DNA of 64,000 nucleotides from Branchiostoma floridae (GCF_000003815.2 NC_049989.1:7014734-7078733); one strand, 5' to 3'; shown: positions 1 through 13,074, counted from the stretch's first letter. Program-made: numbers and translations. The notes: a model not told the origin generated them from the sequence alone.

Positions 1-29
1 ATAACTAGGGGACCCAAAACTATACCACA

Positions 30-150
30 GAAATCTAATAGTTTTCAGGTCTCATCAAGACCTACCCACATACCGAATATCAATACAATCCATCTAGGTG
101 CTCTCGTGTTATGGTGGTCTTCGACATATACACACGCTACCGAAAATATA
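30..150 (+). repeat. Dispersed repeat (family R1), partial copy
   Basis: This stretch resembles 31,608-31,760 and the pair near 48.5-48.8 kb. All share a core reading roughly 'ctacccaccnaccaaatat' followed by an 'acagacagac' or 'acacac' tract. It is non-coding and looks like part of an interspersed repeat. The homology was judged by eye and boundaries are approximate. Confidence 0.35.
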
Positions 151-707
151 ACCTTATTGGTGAATATGCAGAATTCAAAGCATAGGTTAGATTGCCTTCT
201 CCTTTCCCTATTGAGAGCCATGCCATTTACAGTGTACTGATAGTAGTTAAGAAGAAACATTGCATTCGTGCAGCATTGACTTATACAAAAATTGTGCCGA
301 AAGGCACCAACGACGCACGCTGAATACCATCACCAATGTTGGAAGTTTTTTTTTTAAGCCATGGCCACGTCAAAAAAAAGGATATATAGGATTAAAGAAA
401 GATTGTGCTAGCGGTGATTCATTGTTTTGTATCAATAACCAGGCCACTACACTCCAATGAAAGATAGGAGGAACTGACAACTTAACTTTTTCCAATGAAT
501 TACTTTAGCTATGCCTGTACTATGCTTTAGGGCGCATGCCCGGGGCGGGTCCGGTAGGAGCGATGATTGGCAGGAAGGTTCCCGGCAATCGGGCAATATA
601 AACTGTACGTGCTGCCCGTGACATCGGCCATTCCGTCTTTACGTGGGAGCTATGAACTTAGACATTCAGATCTGTGCTTAAACACAGAGCTCTTGTCATG
701 ACTGACT

Positions 708-715
708 TATAAAAG
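708..715 (+). promoter_or_regulatory. TATA box of the amine-receptor gene
   Basis: TATAAAAG lies 91 bp before the receptor's start codon, which would put transcription start near 738-742 and give a 5' leader of about 60 nt. An inverted CCAAT (attgg) lies near 564-568. The spacing fits an intronless gene whose promoter sits directly upstream. The TSS itself is inferred. Confidence 0.55.
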
Positions 716-798
716 GAGGCATGCGTATGCTGCGCACTTGGACTTTGTGAAGCTTGCTCAAGCGTATTCTGCTGTTTTGGTAGTGGAGATTCGCTACA

Positions 799-2187
799 AT
801 GGGTGTTTTTGCACCAGAAGACCAGCCGGAAGCCGTGAACGGGACTTCAGAGTACACCTTACAGTACACGACAGGAGAGGTGACCGCTATATCAATAACC
901 ATTGTGGTAATTATATTGTTGACGGTAATTGGAAATGTACTTGTCTGTATGGCTGTGTTCATGGAGCGGTCTGTCCAGCGAGTCCAGAACTGGTTCATCG
1001 CTTCGCTGGCCATCAGCGATCTGGCCGTTGGGCTGGTCATCATGCCGCCTGCGCTTGTCTACGAGCTGATGGGGTACTGGTACTTCGGACGGGTGATGTG
1101 CGAGGTGTTCCTGGCCCTGGATGTCTTCGCCTGCACCGCCTCTATCCTGAACCTCTGCATGATCAGCGTGGACCGGTACTGGTCCGTCACACAGGCCGTG
1201 CAGTACTTCAAGAACACCAACTCCAAACGTGCCGGCTGTATGATCGCCGCCGCCTGGGTCCTGTCCGCAGTCATCTCTCTCCCGCCGATCTTCGGACTGT
1301 TCGGCTGGCAGGCGCAGGTCCCACAGAGCGCCGACCTGTTTCCACAGTGTGAGTACAGCGACAGTCCAGGGTATGTGTTGTACTCAACCATTGGATCGTT
1401 CTACATCCCTCTGACGATCGTATTCGGCATGAACATTAATGTCTTCAGCGTGGCCCTGACACGGGTGCGGCGGCATCCGTCCACGCAGACATCCTACCCT
1501 ACAAACAGCGAGAAGTCCTCCAAGGCACCCATGTCACCAGCGGGAGTCGCCAAGTTCAAACTCGTGGGACGATTGTTCAAAACTATGTCACGGGCGGACG
1601 ATATTGCGACCGAGGACAAGCCGAAAACGGTCATAGTTAACGGGGAAGGCAAGGAGATGGTGACCAACACTACCCCACTGTCCCCCATGGTGTCTCCACA
1701 GACACCTGTTGAAAAGCAAACTCCGGATGACCAGGTCATAGCCGAAGCTAGTAACGACAACCATGATCGGAATGAGCACCCCAGCCTCGGGTTGCGCCCC
1801 ACCCCCAGCACCGTGCCCCGGGACGCCAACGGGAACTCCATGCGGCTGCAGCGGGCATACAAGCGCAGAAAACGTGACGAGGGCAGAAGACGACACGAAA
1901 AACTCCGACAGAGAATCCGCCTGTCCAAAGAAAGGCGCCTGACGATGGTGATCGGCATTGTCATGGGTGCGTTTGTACTGTGTTGGCTCCCTTTCTTTGT
2001 ATCGTACCTGGTTTTAACCGTGTGTGTCTCCTGTAGACTGTCCCCACTGGTGTTTCGCTTCTTTGTGTGGTTGGGGTACTGTAACAGTGCGCTCAACCCT
2101 CTCATCTATACCCTGTTCAACAAAGATTTCAGAGACGCTTTCCGAAAGATTATCAAAAGAATGTGTTGTAAATGTCAGAGCCATTGA
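799..2187 (+). CDS. Class A biogenic-amine GPCR, dopamine D2 / alpha2-adrenergic-like
   Basis: A single intronless reading frame of 462 codons encodes a seven-transmembrane plasma-membrane receptor. Visible landmarks are an N-glycosylation site at N14, GN in TM1 (N46), D74 in TM2, the amine-binding Asp108 in TM3, the DRY motif 125-127 and a disulfide pair C101/C184. TM5 has S196, T197 and S200 with P204, TM6 has CWLPFF at 395-400, and TM7 has WLGY then NPLIY at 433-437. A CCxC tail (456-459) is a likely palmitoylation site. Asp3.32 with Ser at 5.42 and 5.46 is the family pattern for catecholamine or phenolamine binding. TM5 and TM7 most resemble D2-like and alpha2 receptors, which couple to Gi/o. 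The third intracellular loop (about 223-378) is long and basic at its end. E378 is present at 6.30. Tyr5.58 is replaced by Asn212, which is unusual. The ligand is not proven. Confidence 0.93.
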   Translation: MGVFAPEDQPEAVNGTSEYTLQYTTGEVTAISITIVVIILLTVIGNVLVCMAVFMERSVQRVQNWFIASLAISDLAVGLVIMPPALVYELMGYWYFGRVMCEVFLALDVFACTASILNLCMISVDRYWSVTQAVQYFKNTNSKRAGCMIAAAWVLSAVISLPPIFGLFGWQAQVPQSADLFPQCEYSDSPGYVLYSTIGSFYIPLTIVFGMNINVFSVALTRVRRHPSTQTSYPTNSEKSSKAPMSPAGVAKFKLVGRLFKTMSRADDIATEDKPKTVIVNGEGKEMVTNTTPLSPMVSPQTPVEKQTPDDQVIAEASNDNHDRNEHPSLGLRPTPSTVPRDANGNSMRLQRAYKRRKRDEGRRRHEKLRQRIRLSKERRLTMVIGIVMGAFVLCWLPFFVSYLVLTVCVSCRLSPLVFRFFVWLGYCNSALNPLIYTLFNKDFRDAFRKIIKRMCCKCQSH

Positions 2188-2960
2188 GTTAAAAACAAAC
2201 ATGTGATTTGAGACAATCAAAACAGACATGCCCATAGGTATGAACAACAACAACACCTGTTGACTCCAAACGCTTTGGTTCAAGTAATGAAAAGATTTCC
2301 AACTATGCCAGTTTCCGGGCATAAAATCAATACTGGGATCTACATTGACTCTTAGGCTAGATTATTCATATCTACAATATAATTGGCCTCAGCTCGAAAA
2401 GCAAGGGGAATATACCATAAAGTTACGGTCCGTAAAATTGCTTTCATCGATTGCTTGTTATGTAACTTCTTATGCGGGTCTCCAATGAGAACACCATGAG
2501 AGTTGCCTCTGATAAGAGTTATGTAACTAGCTTCTTGTGCGGGTCTCCATGAGAATCTTCCAATGTTTACTTTTATTCACCCTTCAGAGATGTTACTCTT
2601 TATTCTTCTGTGACATAAAAAGTCAATATTTATGCTGTTGTATAAGTCCATAGACCGGCAGTACATGCATGTCAGTTTCAGTACATGTTGTTGATAATGC
2701 AATGCTTAAGTGAGGTATGTAGGCTGTAACCACACACAATTCTGTACAATTCCATGTATCGTGCATATCTACATCTCTGTAATGATAGTATTGACTGGGT
2801 AGTGTTATCTAGATATTCTGTCAGGAAAAATAGATGTGTCTCCGAACTTTCTCACTTGGTGAGGGATGTTACGATAATGTTATGTTATAAACATGAAACA
2901 CTTTCTTCTGAATGTTTGCAAAACGTTCTGTAATAAATGAAGTGGCATACATTTTCTATT
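2188..2960 (+). terminator. Receptor 3' UTR with poly(A) signal at 2932-2937
   Basis: AATAAA occurs at 2932-2937, followed by a T-rich stretch, and is the first good poly(A) signal after the stop at 2187. The implied 3' UTR is about 750 nt. It includes an imperfect duplication at about 2,455-2,555, in which a 'tgcgggtctcca' motif occurs twice. No other gene is seen here. Confidence 0.45.
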
Positions 2961-4324
2961 GACAAGTCTTTATTGTATCAGTCAGTCTTAATGTAGGAAC
3001 ACCTTAAAATGTATCTTGTACATTTGTATTTAAAAACGATTAGAAAATGATGAAAAAGAGCAGGGCTTTACAACAATAGAGCTCCTTATACTAAACTGTA
3101 GATAGCACCATTTTTTTTTTTTTTGCATTCTGCAATAGTAGAATATACCTGGAAATAAACGATAGTTCTTAGAGATCTATTATTGTCCCATTTAGTGATA
3201 GAATGGCACTAATACACACACGAACACTCTGATTAAATACAAGGCCTATGGGATCAGAGATCTTAGATTCAGCAGCGGTGCACTCATCTCCTACTTCAGG
3301 TATATACCTCCGCTCTTCACCCACACTCCAACCTTTGTAGGGTGTGGATGAGTACATTGAAACTTTCCAGCATGGGTCAACAACTTCTAGAGAGTGAAGC
3401 TAGCACAAGATTCCGACCAACTCTTAATCGAATCGTGACGGTTTACCCAGCATGATCTGATCATGCCAGATCGCCCCCTGTTACGAAATAACTGTCAAGC
3501 GCAATTAAAGTGCCTCAATGACACATCGGCTGAGGTTATGCTAGCTTCAGGCGGAACATCAATTCAAACATGGCCCTACAGGAAGCTATGTTTCGTTCAT
3601 TTGTTCAGATCACCCAGATAGGTTCCCACACTGAGCAGCCTTGGGTATAACATACCCATTTCTCTATGTTTCATTTTAGAACCTACTGTAGTTTGAGACA
3701 TATGTGTTATTCACCGCGTCCCGACATTGTTGGAATCGTGCCAAACAGTAGGACAGTGGAAATGCTTTTTCAGTCGATCCGGTATTTTTCTAATGGTACT
3801 TAAAAGTACTCTTTATTGGATTTAAAAGCCCAGTATTCAGATCCGGATGCCATTTAACCAGGGAAAACGGCAGGCCACCTGGTGATTCAGTAGGTCTTTA
3901 TCCATTACACCTTATTAAACGGCATGTTCGCACCGTGCAATCAATACACACTTTTACTGGTGGTGGTTTCAAGTGGTTTCAACTTCAGGATCGAACACAG
4001 CATGCGTCACAACGTGCGCTGCCGCCCATACCAATAAGGGAACACAAGGGAAGTCTTAAAGTCTGCGAGTCAAGTTTCGATGCAGCAAAAGCTAACTAAG
4101 AAGTATCCAATTCAACAACCGAAGATGACAAGCACATAGTGCGAATCATTGGAAAAGCTGTTGGTGTATGAAACAATGTAGAGTATCATGTCTCCATACG
4201 AAGTATCGACAGATTTTTTTTTCTAATTGCTTTTGGACAGACGAGGACAATGTTGTACTGCACTCAAGTTTTGTAACTTATATCAACAGTGCCACATACA
4301 CGGTACAGACAGGAGGTAAAGGTA
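2961..4324. other. Intergenic DNA, no gene seen
   Basis: Only short chance reading frames with no family motif or splice-bounded exon. A T-run at 3,111-3,124 is the only low-complexity feature. I see nothing else that can be supported. Confidence 0.6.
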
Positions 4325-4475
4325 GTCTTTTTCATCTCCCCGACCGAAGTTCGAGCCCATTTTAACACCTAGGTGAAGTGAGGAAGGTCGTATAAAATGC
4401 CTTTCCCAAGGGCACAACGTCGGGGGCACTACCTCTAGATTCCGAACGTTCTACCAGTTACGCCACGACGACAGA
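4325..4475 (-). mobile_element. tRNA-derived SINE
   Basis: Read on the minus strand, the segment begins with an A-box-like 'tggcgtaactgg' near 4,465 and a degraded B-box. It continues with a core containing 'tgcccttgggaaaggc' and then 'ttcctcacttcacctagg'. The same 'tgcccttgggtaaggc' core appears at 58,890-58,910. Pol III boxes plus a shared non-tRNA body are the hallmark of a SINE. No target duplication was found. Confidence 0.55.
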
Positions 4476-4840
4476 TTTCTGAATGTATACGCATCACACT
4501 CACAGTGCTTGGAATAACACGAACGTAAATTGATGTGATTTATCAACTGTTCTGTGATTAGGTGTCACCAAGAAAATGCATTGTACCCAAGCATCTATTA
4601 TTGATGACAAATGAACGCGTAATTCGGAAGATTTACGTTTATTTTCGGCACATCTAAATTTGATAGGCGGCTCAAATTGGGTATTTTGTCACCTGGCATG
4701 GCAACTCAAGGCCGGCAATCGGTGGAACACTCTAATAGGCTGACATGGTCCGGATGACAGAAGGACGTGCCTTTTGCAAAATTGATGGCGAGAGTACGTT
4801 GTGCCAACCACTCTTCTCAACCGAGTAATGATTTCATATG

Positions 4841-5109
4841 AACGATCTTCTGACTAAAGATGTATCTCACTGCACTTGGGGCACCGGTGCGGCACTGTGG
4901 GGTTCCTTCACTGTGGCACTGTTGTGTTATTTTCGCTGATTTTAGTATATATATATAAATTTACATATTGCGTAATACGTAAAAGTATGACTTAGAAGAC
5001 AACAAAATACACAAAACGTAAGACAATTCGTTGAGTAATCTTCAAACCCCGCAGTGCCGCACCGGTGCCCAAAGTGCAGTGAGATACATCTTTAGTACGA
5101 AGATCGTTG
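4841..5109. mobile_element. MITE family A, copy 1 (about 60-bp inverted ends)
   Basis: The left end (4841-4906) and the reverse complement of the right end (5046-5109) match over about 60 bp. Both carry 'gatgtatctcactgcac' and then 'gcaccggtgcggcactg'. About 140 bp of AT-rich, non-coding DNA lies between. A long-TIR element of 269 bp without a transposase is a non-autonomous DNA transposon. A second copy in opposite orientation lies at 13.08-13.27 kb. The superfamily is not clear from the ends. Confidence 0.75.
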
Positions 5110-7715
5110 AGTGAGGACTTCCCCAATTGGTCACGACTACGTAAATGGGATGTGTAGACTCCCCGTCCAACTAATGGTTTGTCTGGCTCCGCGATGGCTG
5201 ATATAAAAGCAAAGACTAATTAAAACACGCGACTTAAGGATCTGTGTCAATAGAATGTTACGTACGCTGTGTAGGTGATGACATTATCGTTGGTCTGTCA
5301 GATGAATGAGATCTAGAGACCCACTTACTCGTACAGCACAACATGGGACAACCGCCAAACGGTTTTGGATATCCTACCATTGAAATTTATTGACTATTCC
5401 AGAGAGAAGAATGCTGTGGATTGTATGAAAGACTAACCGCATGGACCAGGTGGGTTATTGGATTTCATTTTACGTAGATTGTTCTGTACTGCCGCGTAAT
5501 TTGCATTTATCTGTCCACCATTCTTGTCACTTTCATTAAAATGGAGGTAACGTTATAGTTTTGCCGGGCATGTGTGTGCGAGGGTGCGGTTCCGATGGTG
5601 TATCTCCAGAACGTTTCCAGTGTCTGTGATTGCAATGATATTTGCTAATGTTGACGAGACGCTGTTCAAAGGTTTGATTTTGGGCCTCCTAGTGACCAAA
5701 CTTGGTGCTGCAGCAGGACTAGTCGTCCGATCGATTTTCGCGGTATGTGAAAGGGGTATAAGGAACACCCACCGTCTATCGCCCACCGTCGATGTAAATA
5801 ATGATATGATGCTAACTAGTATGGTATGATATGATATGATACGATATAATGATATGATAAGGTGTTGTATAGTGCTGTATGGTATGGTATGTTACATATA
5901 TGGGATGGTAGTATAGAGTGGTATTCTAATGACCCTTGAACACATTGCCACTACTATTCTATTACAGTTCAATGATTATTTACAATCGCTTGCGTCAGAT
6001 AAGACAGACTTTCATCCACGGCCTTGTATCATAATGAAAATCTGCGCCATATGGTGTGTCACGGCGTTCTGTAACTGCGTTAGACTGTCCGTTCACAAAG
6101 TTACAGCTAGCTGATCAAATCCAACCTAAGTGCACTCGATCGAATAGCTTCTTCTGAAACTTAAAATCTAGCCTAGACGGGTTTACTGTACACGTGGGGG
6201 ATTTGAACAAGTTTGTTGTCAGTCCAAGGGCTTTGACAGTACATGATCGTCGAATTCACACTACGAGTACTGTACAATTTGACAACACGCATATTGCAAA
6301 TACGTTGGTTTCATTTAAAATTCTCTTAAATCTTAATCATTACAGAAGAAAATTGTACGGCTTAAAAGTACGGATTTTGAGCACATACAATGTACAGCGC
6401 TGACGATACATGCGGTACAAAATTATTCAATACAAATTCTGTACAATATGTTGCACAGTAACGTTAACTTGCAGTTTCGTCCCACTGTCATTATCTGCCG
6501 TGTACCGACAAATTGAGTAATTCGCACGGGTTTGACGGGGTGTATTGCTGTTAAACTAATGACGTCAGAGTGTCATAGCAATCAAACAGGAAAGGTTGAC
6601 AGGAGCAGATAACAGCTGCTTCTTTCGCATGTTTTACTACATTGTACTGAAACCTTTTAGAATTTAGTCCCTTTTGAAGTAAGACTAAAGTAAGAAAATT
6701 GTACGGATGTCATCATCAACGTACGCATTGACTTTTGCCTTAAAGAAGAATTTTCCCCATGATTGTCACGATTACCGATAGTGGGAAAACATATTGTATG
6801 GCAACCTTAAGGGTACGTTATAAATGTAGTTATGGAAGTGACACTAGCGATATAGCCTCGCCAACTTGTTATTTCTATGCTACCACACTGTTGCCACTGT
6901 GCCTTCGTGGAATCATGAATTGTAAACGTTGGCCTTGATATCATGTTTTTTGCCAAACAAGCATCAAAATCCTATTTCCATTCCATAAAATTGTATCTTA
7001 CGTCAAGGTTTGACCTCTAGCCTGTCAATGTCAGTTGAAAAGGAAACAGGAAGCTTCTCGTGCCCAGGGTCGTTATGGTCAAGTAGCTGCTGAGGTCACG
7101 GACGTGTGACCTTGTCTGAGATATGAGGAGGCACGCAGATGGGGGTCCGGGGTAACGCAGGTCGTTTGTCAATGTCAAATGCACGTCCACGGCTGTCGGT
7201 GGATCAAATGTAACAGCAATGGCACACGGAAGGTTGTTATAAGATGGCGGACACGAAGGTTCTGACTTCTGTACCTGGGTCCGGGAAATTTGACCACACC
7301 ACACGTGACGCGTTACTGTCAATATTATATAGTATCATCAATTGCATATTGACATCACAATGGTCCATAAATGTAAGCCATTAGCCACATAAGACACCCA
7401 AAGGATGTATTACAAGTATTACGTCCTATGGTGGTTTCCATAATTATTATTTTGTGGATATTGAATCAATTCAAGGCGTCCATCAACATGACTTCAAATC
7501 CAAAGAGAAAAAAAACGTTTGCAAAACAAATGAATTAGAGTGTCCTGGAGATTTTAAAGTACTATAATTTGTCACAAAATGAATGATAGATTGTGTCTAT
7601 TGATTTAAGTACTATAATTAGCGACAAAATGAATGACAGATTAGGTCTGTTGACAATTTTCATGCAATTTTTTTGCCTTCAAGACTTTCCCTGTCCATCC
7701 ATGTAGAACTTTTAT
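5110..7715. other. Intergenic DNA with an (ATGAT)-type microsatellite
   Basis: No gene recognised. An imperfect 'atgat/tatgg' microsatellite occupies about 5,817-5,912. A CRE-like tgacgtca motif occurs near 6,561, but with no gene beside it that I can identify. Reading frames at 5,572-5,829 and 7,017-7,322 show no domain. Confidence 0.55.
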
Positions 7716-7862
7716 GCCTCTGTAAATGTCTGAACCTCCTCTGTGTAAATGTCTGAACCTCCTCCCTAAATGTCTGAACCTCCTCTGTAAATGTTTCAAC
7801 TTCCTCAATAAATGCTCGAACCTCCTCCCTAAATCTCTGAACCTCTTCTGTAAATGTGAAAT
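7716..7862. repeat. Minisatellite of about 21 bp (7 codons)
   Basis: About six or seven diverged copies of 'ctctgtaaatgtctgaacct'. Because most copies are 21 bp, both strands stay open; the minus strand reads as a seven-residue F-R-H-L-x-R-R repeat. Open frames here are a by-product of the unit length rather than evidence of a gene. Confidence 0.65.
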
Positions 7863-7975
7863 TGACGAAATTTCAACGACGTCTAAACGGGAGTGTTTTT
7901 TTACAGTTATAACTGATTGTGGTGCTATCAAATGTCGACTTACGACTGAATTGGTTCATTTGGAAACACATTAAA

Positions 7976-10440
7976 ACGTAAAGACCAACAATTAAAGAAG
8001 TAGCGCATTTGTGCAATCAGAGGAGCGTGAAATCCCTGCCAATGAACAACATAATGCACTTGCAATCAAGTCAATTAACCGTATTTGCTTAATCACACGT
8101 CATAAACCTACAGTACAGTCAGGTAAAGGAACCATCAAAGAGGCAAGACATAAAGTGAAGATGACTCAAATACATCCTAGCATTTAATATCCTTTTCTGT
8201 ACAAATTCCACAAAGGATCTCTCATCTCCACAAAAGATCTTCTGTCGGATTTTATTTTCCCCGTCGGTAAAAACATTTATTTTACAGTCTGTATATCTAT
8301 GATCGCCGAACGACCCTTGCAAGTAGTTGACTTAGCCATTATCCCATGAAGTTTATTGCTCCGTAGCAGATGTAGCTGTCGATACCGGTGAGAGATATGG
8401 ACTGTAATAGATGGTCCTTTTCAAGGCGAACAGCAGTTTATGGCAACATAAACCTGCAAGCATTGACATGATTTAATGTATCTCCTCGCGGCTCGCGATG
8501 TAGTCGGTCTGTTCTTGCGCGTTGTTTCATGTTGGGCGTTTACTCATATCTTATCCAAGAGCAAGAGTGATTTTCTTCAGAAGACGGCAAAAGGGCCATC
8601 AGATACATGGTACCTTAAGGATAGGATTCCAGTAGAGAATCAAGTTACTGTGTTCAAAATTAATCCAGAAATAGCGCCAAAGGGCCCTTACATTTTTACT
8701 TTCTATCGAAAGACGAATCCGTTAGTTTCAGACAGCTACAAAGTTATGGACTCAAGCAACCTTTCTTCCCGTTCTCCCATTGGCGGGTCGTTGAAGTATG
8801 CACCAAGATCATTCTTTACGCCTGCGTCTAAGACTTTCCGTGTTTTTATATGGGGAAGCTGAGTGCTTGGTGGGCTTACCAGATCAAAGCCTCGAGTGCT
8901 GCCGCTCAGAAAACTCAGTCAGACAGCCATCTCTGATGACCGGTACACTCCAGAGGGAAAAATGTAGAACTTTGCATTTGGATTGTTTTGATTGATAAAC
9001 CCTTTCTCATCACGACCCGTCGGTAACTTTGAACGGAATATCAGGCGGCAACGGCAGCAGTGGTCCCTGCCATTACCCAACCCGTAGGGATCCACGTGCT
9101 AAAGGCAGCTATTTCATCCATTAGCAGGGACCTGGGGCTTTATGTACATGTAGGCACCAGGCACCCTGGCAGCGCTATTACCCACGATGTGTTTGTAGTT
9201 AGCGGTGCGTGTAAATGCCACGGGGTAACCTTGTGAGATGGCATACAAGCTCGGCTCGGAAAAGGCTACGACTTCAAACGCACGCTGTACCATTACAGTA
9301 TTTTGGGGGATCGCAACTATCATTATCAAAAGGACACAATCATGATGTAGCCAACTGAAGGTCTTTGCTTCTCTTCGCTTCTCTTTCTTGCCCAAGGCTC
9401 AAATGACATGAAAACATTGTAAGGGATTTTGCTGAGTAAGATGGCAGTTCAGAAATACAGAAAAATACAAGTAAACCTGATCAATGGGAATTAAAGCAGG
9501 CCGTCAGATGACACTCTTATTATAAGATTTGGGATTGAATGTATTGCTCCAGGGTGTGCATGTAAACTGTGGTCGGGAAAGTCATTCGAATTGATGTTCG
9601 GATTGAATTTCATCATCATTCGCTGACTTTTCCATCAGCATGTCAGACTATTGTTCTACCAACATCATCATCGGTTTTGTAGCAACGTGTAGCTAGCTGG
9701 AGGGGAGGTCAGCACACTGTGTAATACTACATTGTTATTGATAAACAGTGTATTTTTACACTAAGTCTAATTTATTCTGCAACGGGTCTTGACCATGACA
9801 CACAGAAAAATTCTTGAAGACAGTAGAGAACTCGTAAGTTTGGAATTCGGATAAAAATCAATAGAAATTTTATTGTTTTCAAAACACACTTTTAGGGTTT
9901 AGTAAACGCTTGCGGTCTTGTAATACCCATTTGTAATCGGGTAACGAGACATAACTTACCGACCTTGATTCAGTTTGGTGCTAAATAAACTGTTTGCATT
10001 GAGATTCACCAGTGTAGGGCAAGTATGTAGTGTCCTCAACGATATTGCAATATGTGACTGCTGAGGTGAAAATATAATAACGCAGTTCCAATTATTAGAC
10101 CTTTTCGGTTTATCGTATCGTATTTTATTTGTAATCCCATTTGATATATTTCTCTTATGGAAATGGCAGTGGAACCGAAAGACTGTTCTATCCCGTATAT
10201 CACCACTTCTGTTTAATGAAGAGGATGAACAACTGGGATTAGCCTGGATTAAGGGGGTAGGACTGATGGGGAGAGGGATTAGAACTGCTAATTATGTTCT
10301 GTATGACGCACGGAGCTTTACGGGACTGGGATTCAAAGGCGAAGCCTTTATCGGACTTACTTCTGGCTTAATGGATTTGAGTGGTGACAAGAATGTGTCA
10401 AATTAAGTAAATCAGTACGACATTTGAAATATAGTTCTAG
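7976..10440. other. Intergenic DNA, no gene seen
   Basis: A 128-codon open stretch at 8,476-8,862 has no recognisable motif and no coding-like flanks. Nothing else stands out. Confidence 0.55.
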
Positions 10441-10521
10441 CAGAGCGTGCGTGTGTGTGTGTTTGTGTAACTGTGTGTGTGTGTGTGTGTGTGTGTAACT
10501 GTGTGTTTTAGTGTGTGTGTA

Positions 10522-10557
<36 letters not shown>

Positions 10558-10585
10558 TGTTTGTGTGTGTTTGTTTGTGTGTTCA
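10441..10585 (+). repeat. (GT)n microsatellite
   Basis: About 140 bp of GT dinucleotide repeats, interrupted by 'aact', 'ttta' and 'ttt' variants. Confidence 0.95.
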
Positions 10586-13074
10586 CTATATGCGTATGCG
10601 GTGCACAGTTTATACATAAGGCACAAAATTTAGTCACAGGTGGTGAATAACACTTTCAGCACCAAGGAGAGGACCTGTCCTATACAAGAGCAGATATCGT
10701 GACACGCTGTACTGCTTGTGTAATTCTACTATATGATTACATTTTATAAGCATACATAGTTTTAACGATTGGACTTTTTACAGTACTTTGACATCCAACT
10801 CAATGATAATAGTGGCTATTCCATTAGATGACATAAGTTAAGGAGACACAAGCAAGGAGTCACTGCTGGGACGCAATCGCGTGACGTCATCGCCACCATT
10901 TCGGGGTCCATATCAGCGACCTTTACATTTCAAGTGTTTTGCTGGAATCGGCTTACGCGTGGCATGTAGTTCTTGTCCCTGTGGGACTTAGTGCCCCAGT
11001 AGACGAGAGGGTAGAGAAGGAAACACAACCCTCCTTCACCTTTAAAAAAGTCACGTGCAGGCCAGGCAGACGGCGAGTAACTGTTGTCTTCCGAGACAGA
11101 TGGATGCCAACAGATATATTTAGAGATATTTTCGCTAAACTTTGCCGCTGAACACCGAGAACGCTGTGTGAGTTGAATTAAAACCTACAGCATGTAGGGT
11201 GGCGTTTGCTATTAATAAGACACCACCTCGTTTGATATGAAAACGGTTTTGATATAAAGTTCATATTACCTGTAGCTGTGTGGACTACCTAATGTTTTCA
11301 CTTCCTATCAAAGCCAGTTGTAAACATTGTGAAATAACATTTGTACATGTCTTTTGTGCCATCACGTAAATGCATGCAAATACCAATCACTCTTCGCAAG
11401 AATGGTGCTTTGAAAATTGTGATTATAGCCCGATGAAAGTACGCGTTTTTGAAGTCGATTCAGGATGGTGTAAACAAAACTTTAAGTACCTTATTCCCGG
11501 AGTCGACTGTAGTCACCTTTGCGGTGAGATATACAACGTTCAAGTTCGTACACCAATCAGTAAAGCCACTTGGCGTCATCTTACATTAGGGTTCTTAGTG
11601 CAGTTTTCAGTAACGTCAGAAAGCCACCATCTGCATATTTTTGTAATTTTCTGCAAAAATTTAGTGCATGGTGGTCGGTTAACTTGTACTGTTGCGTCCA
11701 CGGTAGCTGGGACATGGCGGAAGGCCATGGTAGATTCTGTACTGCTGTGGAGACTCGATAACGTTAACCGGACGACGACAATGTTTAACTTGAGTCGGCG
11801 CGGAACAAGGAAGTCAAACTCGCAGCTGTACTGTCTGCAGTGTCGCCCCAGGTCACTGCGCGGTCTCGTGTGGAAACAAAACTCCGGCTGAGTCGACTTG
11901 CCGCGAGTGGAAACCGTGCAAAGGTCTCAAAAGACCTTCAAGCTACTTCACACAACCTTGTTGTTAATTGCTATCTGGCTATCTGTACGGCAAGTCTTCA
12001 GTGTCCTTCATATTGTAATATCCGGACAGAAAGCAGAAATTGTCCCTTGTGTGATTGAGGTTCTTAGCTTGCGGCGCACTATACTTCAATTTCCTCTTGC
12101 ATGCATGTAAATCTTACAACTAATTGCCACCTACATGATAGTTACTCAACACCTGCGTCAATGGTTGATGATTGCAGCTCTTTGATGTTCCATTACCATA
12201 GATAATTGTATCCGCTCATCGGTGCCAGGAGCGAAGGATTATAATCAAAGCCGCTGTGGAGAACAGTGTTTGGGACTTCCACAGAGGAGGGCCAGGCTTT
12301 CAACACGACTGCTCGGCATCCGCTGATGCAGAATTTGACGGATTGTTTATGTTAGAAGCTTGACTGACTGTAGCTACAGCAAGTACAAGCACGTCGGAAA
12401 GTTTATGATGAATTTGATTATTGTAAGGTACAGTCACTACAGTTTATGCTAATTAAGCTGGTGCCCCCTTTCAACCCGTTCATTTTACGATCAGAAGGCA
12501 CCTAGCATCAAAACGTATGTAAATTCAGCATATATTTTGCGAATTTAACTCGTATTGTCTCTCTTCTAGCTTTTAATGCACATTGTTAAAAGTTCACGCT
12601 TTCGTATTCGTTTTTGTATCTAATATAACGAGATTGTTAGCTAGCGCTGTTCAAACTTGCATTCTGTACCGAGCCCGCATACGCCATGGTTGAGCGAGCA
12701 TATAGTATATATATATTCCGCAAAGATCTTGGGAGCATACAGAAAAGCCTTTTAGTTAAGTTTAAATGGAGAGTCATAACAGCTTATTACTGGCAGGGTA
12801 CTGCCATATTACTCGTACCTACAATATATGTGGGACTCTCGACTTTGTATAGCTATGTGTCAACTATTCAACCCCCCTCCACACACGCATATAGATGTAC
12901 TAGTACCTTGTCAAAGTGCTACATTAGGCAAATGAACAATCATAACTTTTACGTATTGACTTACGTAAACCATTGCTTTAGACTACCTCACATTGAAGAC
13001 ACAGAAAACGGGAAAGGTTGTAAAAAGGCAATGACAATCTTAACCAAGTGTAGAATTACAGGTATGTTCTTTGC
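10586..13074. other. Intergenic DNA, no gene recognised
   Basis: Open stretches at 11,370-11,891 (173 codons) and 12,686-13,093 (135 codons) match no family I know and lack convincing splice or promoter context, so I do not call them genes. A perfect CRE palindrome tgacgtca lies at about 10,882-10,889, also without a visible target gene. Confidence 0.5.

Noticed and set aside
738-1352. 204-codon frame overlapping the receptor
   Set aside because: A shadow of the GPCR in another frame; it has no family features, whereas the 799-2187 frame has every GPCR landmark.
10357-10637. Thr-His repeat frames
   Set aside because: Translation of the (GT)n microsatellite.
11370-11891. 173-codon open frame on the plus strand
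   Set aside because: No domain, no splice-bounded or promoter context, and an amino-acid mix typical of random sequence. One or two frames of this length are expected by chance in a window of this size.
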